The notes under the pieces are model-generated. The model did not search any database. It saw only the letters and a program-made list of their open reading frames with translations, and was not told the origin of the DNA. A stretch of 64,000 bases of DNA from Gaoshiqia sediminis (GTDB taxonomy: Bacteria > Bacteroidota > Bacteroidia > Bacteroidales > Prolixibacteraceae), in NCBI RefSeq assembly GCF_025907915.1, contig NZ_JAPAAF010000003.1, forward strand, positions 186,001 to 250,000, written 5' to 3'. Made by a program: the position numbers and the translations under genes. This document shows, one piece after another, positions 20,779 to 30,041 of the stretch; within the stretch, counting starts at the first letter, position 1; every line of letters starts with the position of its first letter.

Positions 20779-22188
20779 CTATTTGTAGGCTTCATTTTGC
20801 GTAATCACACCCGAATTTTGGGTGATAACCTGTAAGGGTATTGGCAACACAAGTTGGTTTTCGCTCAAGGTAATGTTCTTGCTACTGTTTTTAATAACAG
20901 TAATAGCCCGACCAGTTCGGATCAAATCGAACCAACGATGGAATTCAAGGGCAAACTCCACCTGACGTTCGTGTTCGACAGCCAAAGCAACCGTATTGTA
21001 CTGTGATGGATATCCGGCAGCGCCATAACTGGGTAATCCGACACGATTCCTCACCTCGTTCAGGTACTTGGCATCACCGGTCGCTTCGGTAAGCATCAAC
21101 AACACATCCGCATAACGAAGAATGATGAAATTGTTGTCGGAAGCTTCACGCAAGCCATCGACTTCAGCCTCTTCATCTTTCCACTTAATCGGATATTTCA
21201 CATCAACAGGTGCTCCGGCAGCAGTTGTGTAACCATCCTGAATTGAAATATCGCGACGTGGATCACCAGCTTCATAGGCATTCCACAAATCCGGTGTGAC
21301 TTGGTTCATCCCGGCTCCCCAAGCGGTAACCACCCGGTTATCAAGGGGAGAGAACATGGCCCAGTACCGGCTGTAAGGATTTGATTTTCCACCTTTATAC
21401 TGGATTTCAAAGATTGATTCGGCGCCGTTCTTCTTGGTTTTATCCCATAAATCGGCGTAAGATACCAAAGAGAATTTACCGTAAACCTTCAGCAGCGTTT
21501 CAGAGGCTTTGGTTTTGTCGCCCATGGTAAGATAAACTTTTCCAAGGAGAGCGTTGGCCGCATCGCTGTTAGCCGCACCAACAAACCGCTCATTGGCTTT
21601 GGCGGGTAAATTAGCAGCAGCAAATTTCAAATCCTCGACAATTTGATTATAGACATCTGCCTTAGGGGTACGCCCTTGCGCATACGCTTCACCAATGCTG
21701 AGTGGTTTGGTGACCAGTGGAATATCGCCCCATGCACGAACCATATCGAAATAATACAAAGCTCTTAAAAACTTTGCTTCTCCAATCAAGGCAGTTTGTG
21801 TGTCAAAATCAATATTTTCTGCACGTGTTATGATGTTATTGATGATATACAATGTCCTGTAATAGCTGTTCCAATAGCCCAGCACCAGTTCATTGTCATC
21901 ACTCATGGTATGATTTTCAAATCCCTCATAGTCCTGTATCCTACCGGCAGCATTGTCGCTATAGGCATTATCCGACATTAATTCGCCAAAGAAGGATGGC
22001 AAACTTTCGGGCCCATAAAGGTTGTACAATGAATTGTAGGCGGCCAAAATAGCCGTCTCGAAATCATCTTTACTTTGGTAGAAATCCGCTTCATTGGGAT
22101 TTGAAATGGGTGACCGGTCCAAAAAATCTTCACTACAACCAAAATAGATTGCACTGAATAAAATCAGGATATATTTAATTTTTTTCAT
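20779..22188 (-). CDS. SusD/RagB-family surface glycan-binding lipoprotein (region 3)
   Basis: SusD-like lipoprotein of 469 residues. Lipobox YFGC gives Cys18, and the mature protein starts SEDFLDRSPIS. The helical repeats carry FLRALYYFDMVRAWGDIPLVT (about 140-160), a strong SusD signature, and the C-terminal part carries ILRYADVLLMLTEATGD and HERQVEFALEFHRWFDLIRTG. It is 34 bp after the susC gene, so both are translated from the same message. Length is normal for the family. It is unlike the SusD at 12450-14006 in detail, which argues against tandem duplication of the PUL. It should deliver glycan to SusC at 22223-25711. Confidence 0.95.
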   Translation of the reverse strand: MKKIKYILILFSAIYFGCSEDFLDRSPISNPNEADFYQSKDDFETAILAAYNSLYNLYGPESLPSFFGELMSDNAYSDNAAGRIQDYEGFENHTMSDDNELVLGYWNSYYRTLYIINNIITRAENIDFDTQTALIGEAKFLRALYYFDMVRAWGDIPLVTKPLSIGEAYAQGRTPKADVYNQIVEDLKFAAANLPAKANERFVGAANSDAANALLGKVYLTMGDKTKASETLLKVYGKFSLVSYADLWDKTKKNGAESIFEIQYKGGKSNPYSRYWAMFSPLDNRVVTAWGAGMNQVTPDLWNAYEAGDPRRDISIQDGYTTAAGAPVDVKYPIKWKDEEAEVDGLREASDNNFIILRYADVLLMLTEATGDAKYLNEVRNRVGLPSYGAAGYPSQYNTVALAVEHERQVEFALEFHRWFDLIRTGRAITVIKNSSKNITLSENQLVLPIPLQVITQNSGVITQNEAYK

Positions 22189-22222
22189 ATTCCTACGTTT
22201 TTTAATGGTTATATTAGAATTC

Positions 22223-25200
22223 TTAGAAAGTAATGTTTACCCCTGCTGTCGCGGTAAAAGGATTTGGATAGGCACCATAGTCGAAGCCCACCAATACACC
22301 GGTTTGATAGGTACTGCCCTCCGGATCGTATCCCAAATAGTCAGAGAAAACATACACATTTTCCATATTCAGGTAGAGCTTCACACCAGCTACATTCATC
22401 TTATTAACCAGGTTTTGCGGCAAATTGTAGCCAATACGAATATTTTGGATGCGAACAAATGAACCGTCTTCAACCCAATAGGTAGATCCAAAGTCACGCA
22501 CAGTGGTTGGAAGCATACGAGGTTTGGGAATCATCCCGTTGCCGGGATTAGCTTCAGACCTCCAAAAATTGGATACCTCCGAATACATGTTCCGGTTACC
22601 GCCACCTACACCTGATTTCAGGAATCGGGCGTTATGGTTAAGAATTTCAGCGCCGTGCGATCCGCGTAACATCACCGACAATTCAATTCCTGCATAGGAT
22701 AACGTATTGGTCATCCCCCATTGAAAATCGGGCTGGTAATTACCAATATAGGTCCGGTCGTCTGAATTAATTTTACCGTCTTTGTTTACGTCACGCACCC
22801 GTGGGTCACCCGGCTCACTGCCTGCCCATACCGGATACGCATTGTTGTCCAATTCGGCCTGCGACATAATCACCCCATCGATTACATAGCCATAATACAT
22901 CCCGATAGGTTTTCCTACGGCTGTACGCGATGTCATACTGGATTCATTAATATCGATCGGGGCATCATTTTCTCCCAGTTTCAACACCTTGTTCCGGTTG
23001 GCAAAAATATTTAAATCAGTCACCCACTTTAACTTCCGGTCGATATTGCGCGTACTCACGTTGATTTCAAACCCTTTGTTTTGCAGTTCACCAATGTTTG
23101 TTAGCGTAGAACCAAACCCGGTGATGATGGGGATCGGAACATTCAGCAACAAATCTTTTGTTTTTGAATAATAAATGTCGCCAGAGAAATTCACGCGTTG
23201 ATCCAGAATGCTAAAATCGACCCCAAAGTTTGTTTGTCCGGTCTTTTCCCATTTTAGGTTTTTGTCGGCAAAGGTATTCGTATAAATACCTTGCTCTACA
23301 GTGCCGCCATTCACGTAAGGTGTATATCCTAATATCCCGATTGCACCATAGTTGGGAATTTGGTTGTTCCCGGTTTCACCATAGCTCAAGCGCACTTTCA
23401 AATTATCCAGCCAGTCAACATCTTGCAAGAAAGCCTCTTCAGACATACGCCAGGCAACAGACCCTGACGGGAAGTACCCCCAGCGATTGTTGGCGCCAAA
23501 ACGGGAAGATCCGTCAGCACGAATAGCTGCCGTGACCAAATATTTATTCTTAAGCGAATAGTTGGCACGGGCAAGGTAAGAAATCAGTGACCAATCCTGC
23601 GCTGAAGTACTACCACTGCTTACTTTCCCTGCATTGAGGGTATGAACCAAATCGTTGGGGAAACTACCCGACCGCATGTTGCTGTAATCCGTACGTTGCT
23701 CCTGTACGGTATAACCAGCCAGCACACTCAAATCGTGAATGTCGTTAAACGTTTTGTTATAGTTGAGCGTATTTTCCCAAACCCAGTTATAGGATTGCAG
23801 CGTGATGAAATCGGCCGTTGCCGGAACCCAGCCTGAATATCCCCAGTTCTGACCTTCATTCCAATAGAAATTGTAAAAGGTATTTTCGATATTTGAATTC
23901 AAAGCAGTCTTGAAAGTCAAATCTTTCAGAACATCCCACTCCAGGTAAGAGTTGGCCGTCATCACATTCATGACTTTCTTTTTTTCGGCTTCCCGGGTTA
24001 GCGAATAGGGATGCCATAACTGAAGGCCGTATTTCACAAATGTGTTCCAGATGGAAGTTGGATCTTTAAAGCCAAGGCTCCCTGTTTCAACATAAAGCGG
24101 GAAAATAGGGTCGCTCTGCAAAGCCAAACTCACCACATCCGATTTACCCGATGTACCGTGAGGAGCTTCCTGTGCGCGACTGAAACCCATATTTAAGCCC
24201 AGGCGGAACCTGTCGCTAAACTTATGTCGGATGTTCGAACGAAGGTTAATCCGGTCGTAGGTATTTTGATCCACAACACCCTCGGAGTCCAGATAACCGG
24301 CCGACACCATGAACTGTGTTTTTTCATTACCACCGGATGCTGATACCTGCACATTGTGCGACAAGGCTGTCCTCAATAAAACATCCTGCCAGTCGGTGCC
24401 ATTGCCGATACGGGCAATCCATGCCGGATCTGAAAACTCAACCGGTACAGTAACATTCAGCCCTCTGGTAGCCGAAGGATTGGCGGCAACAATGGTAGCC
24501 CAGGAGTTATTTCTGGCTGCCGTTTGGAACTCCATCCATTCCTGAGCGTTCATCATCTCCGTTTCCCGCAAAACTTTCGAAAGGCCAAACTCATAATTGG
24601 CTTCAATCTTGGTTTTTCCGGCTTTTCCCTGCTTGGTAGTAATAATGACGACACCATTGGCGCCACGGGAACCGTAAATAGCTGCCGAAGAGGCATCCTT
24701 TAATATTTCAATTGATTCGATATCATTCGGGTTGATAAAGTTCAGCGGATTTCGGTTAAAATCCATGTTGCTGCCCGAACTGATGCCGGTTGACGTTGAG
24801 TTCGTGGTGTTATCTTCCAACGGAATACCATCAATAACATACAAAGGTGTTGTACCGGCATTAATGGATGAAGCGCCTCGTACTTTTACGGTAGGGGCCA
24901 ATCCCGGTGCTCCCTGTGTTTGCGTGATCTGCACACCGGAGACTTGTCCTGCCAGCGTTTGCATAGCATTGGTATAGGGCCGGTCTTTCAGTTTGTCGGC
25001 GCCAACCGAAACTACCGATCCCGTCAAGTCACTTTTCCGAACCGTACCGTAACCGATAGCCACCACTTCATCCAGTCCGATGGTTTCTTCCAGCAAGGAT
25101 ACGTTTACCACATTTTGCCCGTCAGTAGGAATCTCCTGGGTTTTCATGCCAACAAACGAAACCAACAGGACAGCCCCTGCCCGAACATCATTGATCTCAA

Positions 25201-25711
25201 AATTTCCGTTAACATCGGTAATTGTTCCCATCGTCGTTCCTTTCACAACAATGGTTGCACCGGGAATGGGCATGCCTTCGTTATTGGTCACCCTCCCCGT
25301 TATCGTCCTTGTTTGTTGACTGGTCCGCGCATCAAAGTCACTGCCTTTAGAATCGGAAATGACCACGTACCGACCTACAAACTCATATTGAGCAGCGGAG
25401 TTTTTCAACACCAGGTCCAACACTTCCGAAATTGACTTGTTTTCGACCCTCAAGTCGATTTTCTTCGAAACATCCAGGATATTGCTGTTATAAGCAATTT
25501 GATAATCAGTTTGATCTTCAATCGCACTGAATACATCCATAATAGTAGCTTGCTTCAAGTCCACAGATACTTTTGTCATCTGCGAATAAGACTGGGACGC
25601 GAAGGTCATCAGTCCCGAAAAAACCAGGATCATAAGTAGTTTCATAACTCTTGCGAACTTTTGGAATTGGAGATATCGATCCCAATCCCGGTGGATTTTA
25701 CTTTTTTTCAT
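22223..25711 (-). CDS. SusC/RagA TonB-dependent transporter with STN domain (region 3)
   Basis: Outer-membrane importer of 1162 residues. The N-terminus has a positive stretch and a signal segment (VMKLLMILVFSGLMTFASQ). The STN domain (about 45-105, VSVDLKQATIMDVFSAIEDQ) is followed by a carboxypeptidase-regulatory domain (about 125-205, GMPIPGATIVVKGTT) and the plug (IGLDEVVAIGYGTVRKSD, PLYVIDGIPLED, ASSAAIYGSRGANGVVIITT). The rest is a barrel ending in NPFTATAGVNITF. The STN domain shows that it signals to the FecR/ECF pair upstream. It is separated from fecR by about 96 bp containing a stem-loop. Confidence 0.96.
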   Translation of the reverse strand: MKKSKIHRDWDRYLQFQKFARVMKLLMILVFSGLMTFASQSYSQMTKVSVDLKQATIMDVFSAIEDQTDYQIAYNSNILDVSKKIDLRVENKSISEVLDLVLKNSAAQYEFVGRYVVISDSKGSDFDARTSQQTRTITGRVTNNEGMPIPGATIVVKGTTMGTITDVNGNFEINDVRAGAVLLVSFVGMKTQEIPTDGQNVVNVSLLEETIGLDEVVAIGYGTVRKSDLTGSVVSVGADKLKDRPYTNAMQTLAGQVSGVQITQTQGAPGLAPTVKVRGASSINAGTTPLYVIDGIPLEDNTTNSTSTGISSGSNMDFNRNPLNFINPNDIESIEILKDASSAAIYGSRGANGVVIITTKQGKAGKTKIEANYEFGLSKVLRETEMMNAQEWMEFQTAARNNSWATIVAANPSATRGLNVTVPVEFSDPAWIARIGNGTDWQDVLLRTALSHNVQVSASGGNEKTQFMVSAGYLDSEGVVDQNTYDRINLRSNIRHKFSDRFRLGLNMGFSRAQEAPHGTSGKSDVVSLALQSDPIFPLYVETGSLGFKDPTSIWNTFVKYGLQLWHPYSLTREAEKKKVMNVMTANSYLEWDVLKDLTFKTALNSNIENTFYNFYWNEGQNWGYSGWVPATADFITLQSYNWVWENTLNYNKTFNDIHDLSVLAGYTVQEQRTDYSNMRSGSFPNDLVHTLNAGKVSSGSTSAQDWSLISYLARANYSLKNKYLVTAAIRADGSSRFGANNRWGYFPSGSVAWRMSEEAFLQDVDWLDNLKVRLSYGETGNNQIPNYGAIGILGYTPYVNGGTVEQGIYTNTFADKNLKWEKTGQTNFGVDFSILDQRVNFSGDIYYSKTKDLLLNVPIPIITGFGSTLTNIGELQNKGFEINVSTRNIDRKLKWVTDLNIFANRNKVLKLGENDAPIDINESSMTSRTAVGKPIGMYYGYVIDGVIMSQAELDNNAYPVWAGSEPGDPRVRDVNKDGKINSDDRTYIGNYQPDFQWGMTNTLSYAGIELSVMLRGSHGAEILNHNARFLKSGVGGGNRNMYSEVSNFWRSEANPGNGMIPKPRMLPTTVRDFGSTYWVEDGSFVRIQNIRIGYNLPQNLVNKMNVAGVKLYLNMENVYVFSDYLGYDPEGSTYQTGVLVGFDYGAYPNPFTATAGVNITF

Positions 25712-25757
25712 AAATTTGCTTAGTTTTTCGTTAAACTTTTGTTTACACGTAAGATGG

Positions 25758-25788
25758 CGGGTAGTGTATGTTGGCGCAGAACTACCCG
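25758..25788. promoter_or_regulatory. Stem-loop between fecR and susC (region 3)
   Basis: CGGGTAG (25758-25764) and CTACCCG (25782-25788) form a 7-bp stem with a 17-base loop. It has a T run on the plus side only, so it is not a normal terminator for the minus-strand genes. Confidence 0.5.
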
Positions 25789-25807
25789 TTTTTCTTTTTT
25801 TCTATTA

Positions 25808-26818
25808 TTAACTTTTCATTTTTGGTTTGATCATTACTTTACGGTTAACTATCTGTGATTCAACATGCATTACTTTATCGATAATCTCCATCAGCCGGTC
25901 AATGCTTTCGCCTTCGTTTAGTTCAACGGTCAGGCGCTGGCTGTCGAGCAGCATTTCGTCGTAAAGAACTTCCACATCGTACCAACGCTCAATTTTCTTC
26001 ACCAGCTTGTCGAAGGTGTCGTCGCGAAACACCAGGCGGTTATTTTTCCAGCCCACAATTTCGTCGGTCTCGAAGCCATTTGTAGCGGTAATTTTTTGCT
26101 GCAGATTGTAGTTTACTTTTTCTCCCGGTTTCATTTCAATCAACTGGTTTTTGCCGGAACCGGGCTTGAGCAACAAATTAATCTTCCCGGAAAGCAAGGC
26201 GGTTTCAACATCTGTTTCATCGGGATAGGCTTTCACGTTAAATTTGGTGCCTAAAACGTTCACCGCAACATTGGAGGTGTTTACAACAAACGGGGCATGT
26301 TTATTCGGTGTCACCTCGAAGTAGGCCTCTCCTTCCAGGAAAACATCCCGGTTTCCGCTTCCGTATTTGGAGGGATAACGCAAGCGGGTGCCGGAGTTGA
26401 GCCAGATATGCGTGCCGTCGGGCAACACTATTTCCGACTTCTGTCCGTTCGGCACGATGGCTTCGGTGTACTGATCGGTAGTATCCGTCACATGCAGGAA
26501 GTAATAGGCCGATACCAGGATAACAGGCAGGATGAGGATGGCTGCTGCCCGCTGAAAGTGCTTAACCACAGGTAATTCCCAGAAACCTTTTTCCTCGCGG
26601 CGTGACTGATATTGGCTGTTAACCTGTGCGATGATCTCTTCGAAATGTACTTCAGATTCCAATTCAGGCGCCTGCATCCAGAGTTCCTGCATCCATTCAT
26701 CCAAACGAACCATATTTTCAGGGCGCACCATCCAGTCCCGCAATTGCTTCAATTCCTGAGCTGTCAGATGTTCACCAGCAATAAATTTTTTCAATAATGC
26801 AAAAGCCGGGACAACCAT
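25808..26818 (-). CDS. FecR-family anti-sigma factor (region 3)
   Basis: FecR-type anti-sigma factor of 336 residues. Cytoplasmic helices (about 1-85) lead to a single membrane segment (about 90-108, AAILILPVILVSAYYFL). The periplasmic FecR domain (about 120-215) shows the usual LPDGTHIWLNSGTRLRYPS and GEAYFEVTPNKHAPF. The C-terminal domain (about 255-330, KKIERWYDVEVLYDEMLLDS) is standard for Bacteroidota FecR. It is 65 bp after the sigma gene and about 96 bp before susC. It should receive the SusC STN signal and release the sigma factor. Confidence 0.94.
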   Translation of the reverse strand: MVVPAFALLKKFIAGEHLTAQELKQLRDWMVRPENMVRLDEWMQELWMQAPELESEVHFEEIIAQVNSQYQSRREEKGFWELPVVKHFQRAAAILILPVILVSAYYFLHVTDTTDQYTEAIVPNGQKSEIVLPDGTHIWLNSGTRLRYPSKYGSGNRDVFLEGEAYFEVTPNKHAPFVVNTSNVAVNVLGTKFNVKAYPDETDVETALLSGKINLLLKPGSGKNQLIEMKPGEKVNYNLQQKITATNGFETDEIVGWKNNRLVFRDDTFDKLVKKIERWYDVEVLYDEMLLDSQRLTVELNEGESIDRLMEIIDKVMHVESQIVNRKVMIKPKMKS

Positions 26819-26883
26819 AAATTTGATGTTTTGCTTTAATTACGGGAAGAAATGGCTTTTCCGTGAAGGGAAAATGAAAAAAT

Positions 26884-27465
26884 TTACCTGGAGATAAAAA
26901 ATAACAGGATCGACCGGACTTTGCGGACTTCTTGACGGATAAAATTGAGTGCCAACCGGATTTGGGTATCCACCGTATTCTCCGATATTCCCAACTCGCT
27001 GGCTATTTGTTTATAGCTGAGACCCTGATAGCGGCTAAGTTCAAAGATTTGTCGGCGGCGCTCCGGTAATTTACCGATTAGCATGGTGACGGTCTGCTCC
27101 ATTTCTTCCTGAAACGACACCCCGGCAGGATCGCTGATGTTCAGATCCGCCAGAAGTTCGCCTCCCATCAGATAGGTTTTTTTATTGATGGAGGAACGCA
27201 GCTGATCAATCAGCTCATTTTTGGCAATGGTGTACAGGAAGGAGGAAAACGACTTTTCCGGATCAAGTTTCTCTTTCTGCAACCAGATTTTGATGAATAC
27301 CTTTTGCACAATTTCTTCCGGATCAACCTGCGGCGGAGCCAATTTGGCAACAAAACCCTTGAGCTTGTTTTTATACTTGTAAAACAAGACCTCAAAGGCA
27401 AACTGATCACCTTGCTGCAATCTTCTGATCAGTTCAGGTTCGCTATGGAGCTTTAAATTAGTCAA
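26884..27465 (-). CDS. ECF (FecI-like) RNA polymerase sigma factor (region 3)
   Basis: ECF sigma factor of 193 residues. Region 2 is visible at about 20-75 (FYKYKNKLKGFVAKLAPPQ, DPEEIVQKVFIKIW) and region 4 at about 130-180 (LPERRRQIFELSRYQGLSYK, LGISENTVDTQI). The first codon of the open frame is TTG, preceded directly by an in-frame TAG, and no ATG lies near. So the start is TTG, or the real start is a less common codon. A TATCTTTG box lies 26 bp upstream. It is the first gene of the region 3 PUL and should drive the susCD and GH63-like genes. Confidence 0.92.
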   Translation of the reverse strand: MTNLKLHSEPELIRRLQQGDQFAFEVLFYKYKNKLKGFVAKLAPPQVDPEEIVQKVFIKIWLQKEKLDPEKSFSSFLYTIAKNELIDQLRSSINKKTYLMGGELLADLNISDPAGVSFQEEMEQTVTMLIGKLPERRRQIFELSRYQGLSYKQIASELGISENTVDTQIRLALNFIRQEVRKVRSILLFFISR

Positions 27466-27490
27466 CTAGTCAGGCCGTTAACGTGCTGTT

Positions 27491-27498
27491 CAAAGATA
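27491..27498 (-). promoter_or_regulatory. Candidate -7 box for ECF sigma gene (region 3)
   Basis: TATCTTTG on the minus strand fits the Bacteroidota TAnnTTTG box and lies 26 bp before the sigma start. No TTG is found at the expected -33 distance. Confidence 0.4.
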
Positions 27499-27533
27499 GC
27501 CAAATTAGACACGATAAAAAGAGATCGATTCCC

Positions 27534-29012
27534 CTAGCCCTTTTTTATCGTTTTATAAGCCAGGCTGCTCAGGAAAAATCCAACGATAAAAATAGCGATT
27601 GTGCCAAACACAATGGATAAGTAGCTGTGAAACGGACTGGTATAAGGTTCCAGCGCCGTGCCCGGGAAAAAGATTGGAGACAGGCTCATCCAGCCAATGA
27701 CAAGCACCCCGGCAACCACCCCAACGATAGCAGCCGCATTGTTCACCATCTTCGAGAGGAATCCCAGCAAAAACAAGCCCAGCATACCACCACTGAAGAT
27801 AGACGCCAGTTTCCACCAGGCATCCAGCGCACTTTGCACGTTAATCATGGCAATAGCGATGCCCATGCTGAACACGCTGATCAGGAACGAAGCCAGGTAC
27901 AGGATGCGCATCGACTTACGGTTGCTACCCGGATTATCGGGCGACAGTTTAAAATAGTCGGTCAGGATAACCGTCGCCGAACTGTTGATACTGGTAGAAA
28001 TAGTACTCATGCCGGCCGCAAAAACCGAGGCAATCAAAAAGCCGGTCAGACCAACGGGCAGGCGGTGAACGATAAACTCCGGGAAAACCTTGTCGGCCGG
28101 AGTACCTGCCGGAAGCAAACCGGGATTGGCCGTGTAATAGCTGAAGAGCGCCGTACCGATAAACAGGAACATGGCCGAAACGGGCACATACAGCAAGCCT
28201 CCAAACAAGGCAGACTTTTTGGCTTCTTTTTCAGAAGAAGAAGTCATGTACCGTTGAATGTAGTTTTGGTCGATACCATAGTTTTGCAGGTTGATGAAAA
28301 TACCGTATATCAGCACTACCCAGAAGGTTGATCCGGTAAGACTGGTACCAAAGTCGCCCAAGCTGAACTTCTGGTTTTCAGCCGCGATCTGAAAAAGCTG
28401 TCCCGGCCCCTCGGGCATATCCACCAACAGGGTGACCATGCAAACCAGCGCCCCGCCAATCAGGATGATGGCTTGGATGGCATCGGTCCACACCACCGCC
28501 TGGATACCGCCCAGCAACGAATACAGCATCACACTGAAGCCCGTTACCACGATGATGGTGACAATGTCCCAATCGAGCAGCGCGTTGAGCATGATGGCCA
28601 GCAAAAACAGGATAGTGCCGGCCCGCATAAGCTGGGTAAGCAGGTACATCACCGACACATACACCTTGGCCCACGGGCCAAACCTCTTTTCCAGATAGGT
28701 GTAGGCCGACGGACTGTTCACCGACCGGTAGAGAGGTACGAAAAACTTAACGGCCATCAACGTGGCAAACGGGATGGACAAGCTGAAAGCAAAGGCATTC
28801 CAGTTGGTCAGATACGCCTGTCCCGGCAACGCCAGGTAACTGATACTGCTGACAAAGGTGGCAAAAATGGAAAGGGATATCACCCAGGAAGGTATTTGCT
28901 GGTTGCCCAGGGTAAACGCTTCCGCCGATTTGTTTTTCCGGTAAAATGAACTTCCAAACAAGACAATTCCCAGGAGATATCCGATAAAAATTACGCTGTC
29001 AACAGTACTCAT
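27534..29012 (-). CDS. Sodium:solute symporter (SSS family)
   Basis: Inner-membrane symporter of 492 residues, with about 13 membrane segments across its length. Family-typical phrases include FTLGNQQIPSWVISLSIFAT, SAYTYLEKRFGPWAKVY (about 101-117), AVVWTDAIQAIILIGGAL (about 172-189) and VFAAGMSTISTSINSSATV (about 331-349). SSS proteins use the sodium gradient to take up sugars, acids or sialic acids. It is the last gene of the GH78-led operon, 57 bp after the DapA-family gene. This position suggests that it imports the monosaccharide or acid sugar that those enzymes make. The substrate is not clear. Confidence 0.93.
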   Translation of the reverse strand: MSTVDSVIFIGYLLGIVLFGSSFYRKNKSAEAFTLGNQQIPSWVISLSIFATFVSSISYLALPGQAYLTNWNAFAFSLSIPFATLMAVKFFVPLYRSVNSPSAYTYLEKRFGPWAKVYVSVMYLLTQLMRAGTILFLLAIMLNALLDWDIVTIIVVTGFSVMLYSLLGGIQAVVWTDAIQAIILIGGALVCMVTLLVDMPEGPGQLFQIAAENQKFSLGDFGTSLTGSTFWVVLIYGIFINLQNYGIDQNYIQRYMTSSSEKEAKKSALFGGLLYVPVSAMFLFIGTALFSYYTANPGLLPAGTPADKVFPEFIVHRLPVGLTGFLIASVFAAGMSTISTSINSSATVILTDYFKLSPDNPGSNRKSMRILYLASFLISVFSMGIAIAMINVQSALDAWWKLASIFSGGMLGLFLLGFLSKMVNNAAAIVGVVAGVLVIGWMSLSPIFFPGTALEPYTSPFHSYLSIVFGTIAIFIVGFFLSSLAYKTIKKG

Positions 29013-29069
29013 TCCTATTTCGTTTAGTCGATTTTGCTTATAATTGGTTTGGTTTGCAGGTCAGGTTTT

Positions 29070-29996
29070 CTATAGCAGTTCTTGGTAGTTCAACTCCTCC
29101 AGCACCTGTTCAATCCGTTTGCGCTCGGGATCGTTGAAGCGATGGAACGGCTCGGCCATAAAGTCGCTGCAAATTCCCATCACCGATAAGGCGCATTTCA
29201 GTCCTTTCAGGTAGCTGGACCCGAATTTGCCCACCTTGTAAATGCCAGTGCTGATCTGCATCACTTTTTGCTGTAGCGGCAACAGGGTGTCGAAATCGCG
29301 GGCGGCAGCGGCCTTGTACAAATCGACATACAGTTTGGGGAACATGTTGGCCCCGCCGTTCACGCCGCCATGTCCGCCCATCAACACAAACTCGGCGGTA
29401 ATTTCTTCGGGCCCGACCATAAAGGTGAAGTCGGGGCGCTCGCGCAACAAGTAGCGCACCTGATTGAAATAGGCCAGGTTGGCCGAGCTGTCCTTCATCC
29501 CGATGATGCCGGGAATTTCGGCAGCAGCACGCACCGTTTCCGGGGCAAACATCACCTTGGTGTGCACCGGCATGTTGTAAATGAAAAGCGGCAGCGGCAT
29601 GTCTTTCATAATCCGGTTCAGGTATTCCAGCAGTTCCGGCTGGCCCGACTCGAAATAATACGGCGGCGTAATTACCACTGCATCGGCGCCATACTGGGCA
29701 GCTTTCCTGGCCAGGTTCAAACTTTCGGCGAAAGCCGAATCCGAAATGCCCACCATCACGGGCACACGTCCTTTTACAAAACCGCAACTCAGGCGGATCA
29801 GCTCTTCGCGAAGCTTATAGCTTAAACTGGCAAACTCGCCGGTGGTACCCAGTAAGAAAATTCCGTGGACCCCACCCGCTATCACATGTTCAATCAAACG
29901 TTCCAGGCCGGCCACATCCAACGTCTCGTTATCGATCAACGGGGTCACTAACGGCGGAACAATTCCCCTCAGGGGCATCGAAAAATTAGGTTGCAT
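29070..29996 (-). CDS. DapA-family lyase/aldolase (dihydrodipicolinate synthase-like)
   Basis: Class I aldolase of the DapA/NanA superfamily, 308 residues, cytoplasmic. Seen: LLGTTGEFASL (about 48-58), the pyruvate-binding motif; Tyr140 in FIYNMP; and the Schiff-base Lys168 in GMKDSSAN. The typical NanA signature YNIP.. with KQT is not present, so sialic acid lyase is less likely than dihydrodipicolinate synthase-like or 2-keto-3-deoxy sugar aldolase. It sits between a sialidase-fold protein and an SSS symporter in a rhamnosidase-led operon, which fits carbohydrate catabolism and not lysine synthesis. The product would be pyruvate plus an aldehyde. Family is clear, substrate inferred. Confidence 0.88.
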   Translation of the reverse strand: MQPNFSMPLRGIVPPLVTPLIDNETLDVAGLERLIEHVIAGGVHGIFLLGTTGEFASLSYKLREELIRLSCGFVKGRVPVMVGISDSAFAESLNLARKAAQYGADAVVITPPYYFESGQPELLEYLNRIMKDMPLPLFIYNMPVHTKVMFAPETVRAAAEIPGIIGMKDSSANLAYFNQVRYLLRERPDFTFMVGPEEITAEFVLMGGHGGVNGGANMFPKLYVDLYKAAAARDFDTLLPLQQKVMQISTGIYKVGKFGSSYLKGLKCALSVMGICSDFMAEPFHRFNDPERKRIEQVLEELNYQELL

Positions 29997-30041
29997 ATTT
30001 TACTATTTTAAAATCCATTATTGGTAAAGAATTGAAATTGC

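Noticed and set aside
27627-28331. 234-residue plus-strand open frame
   Set aside because: Antisense to the SSS symporter; highly charged, low-complexity translation with no family features.
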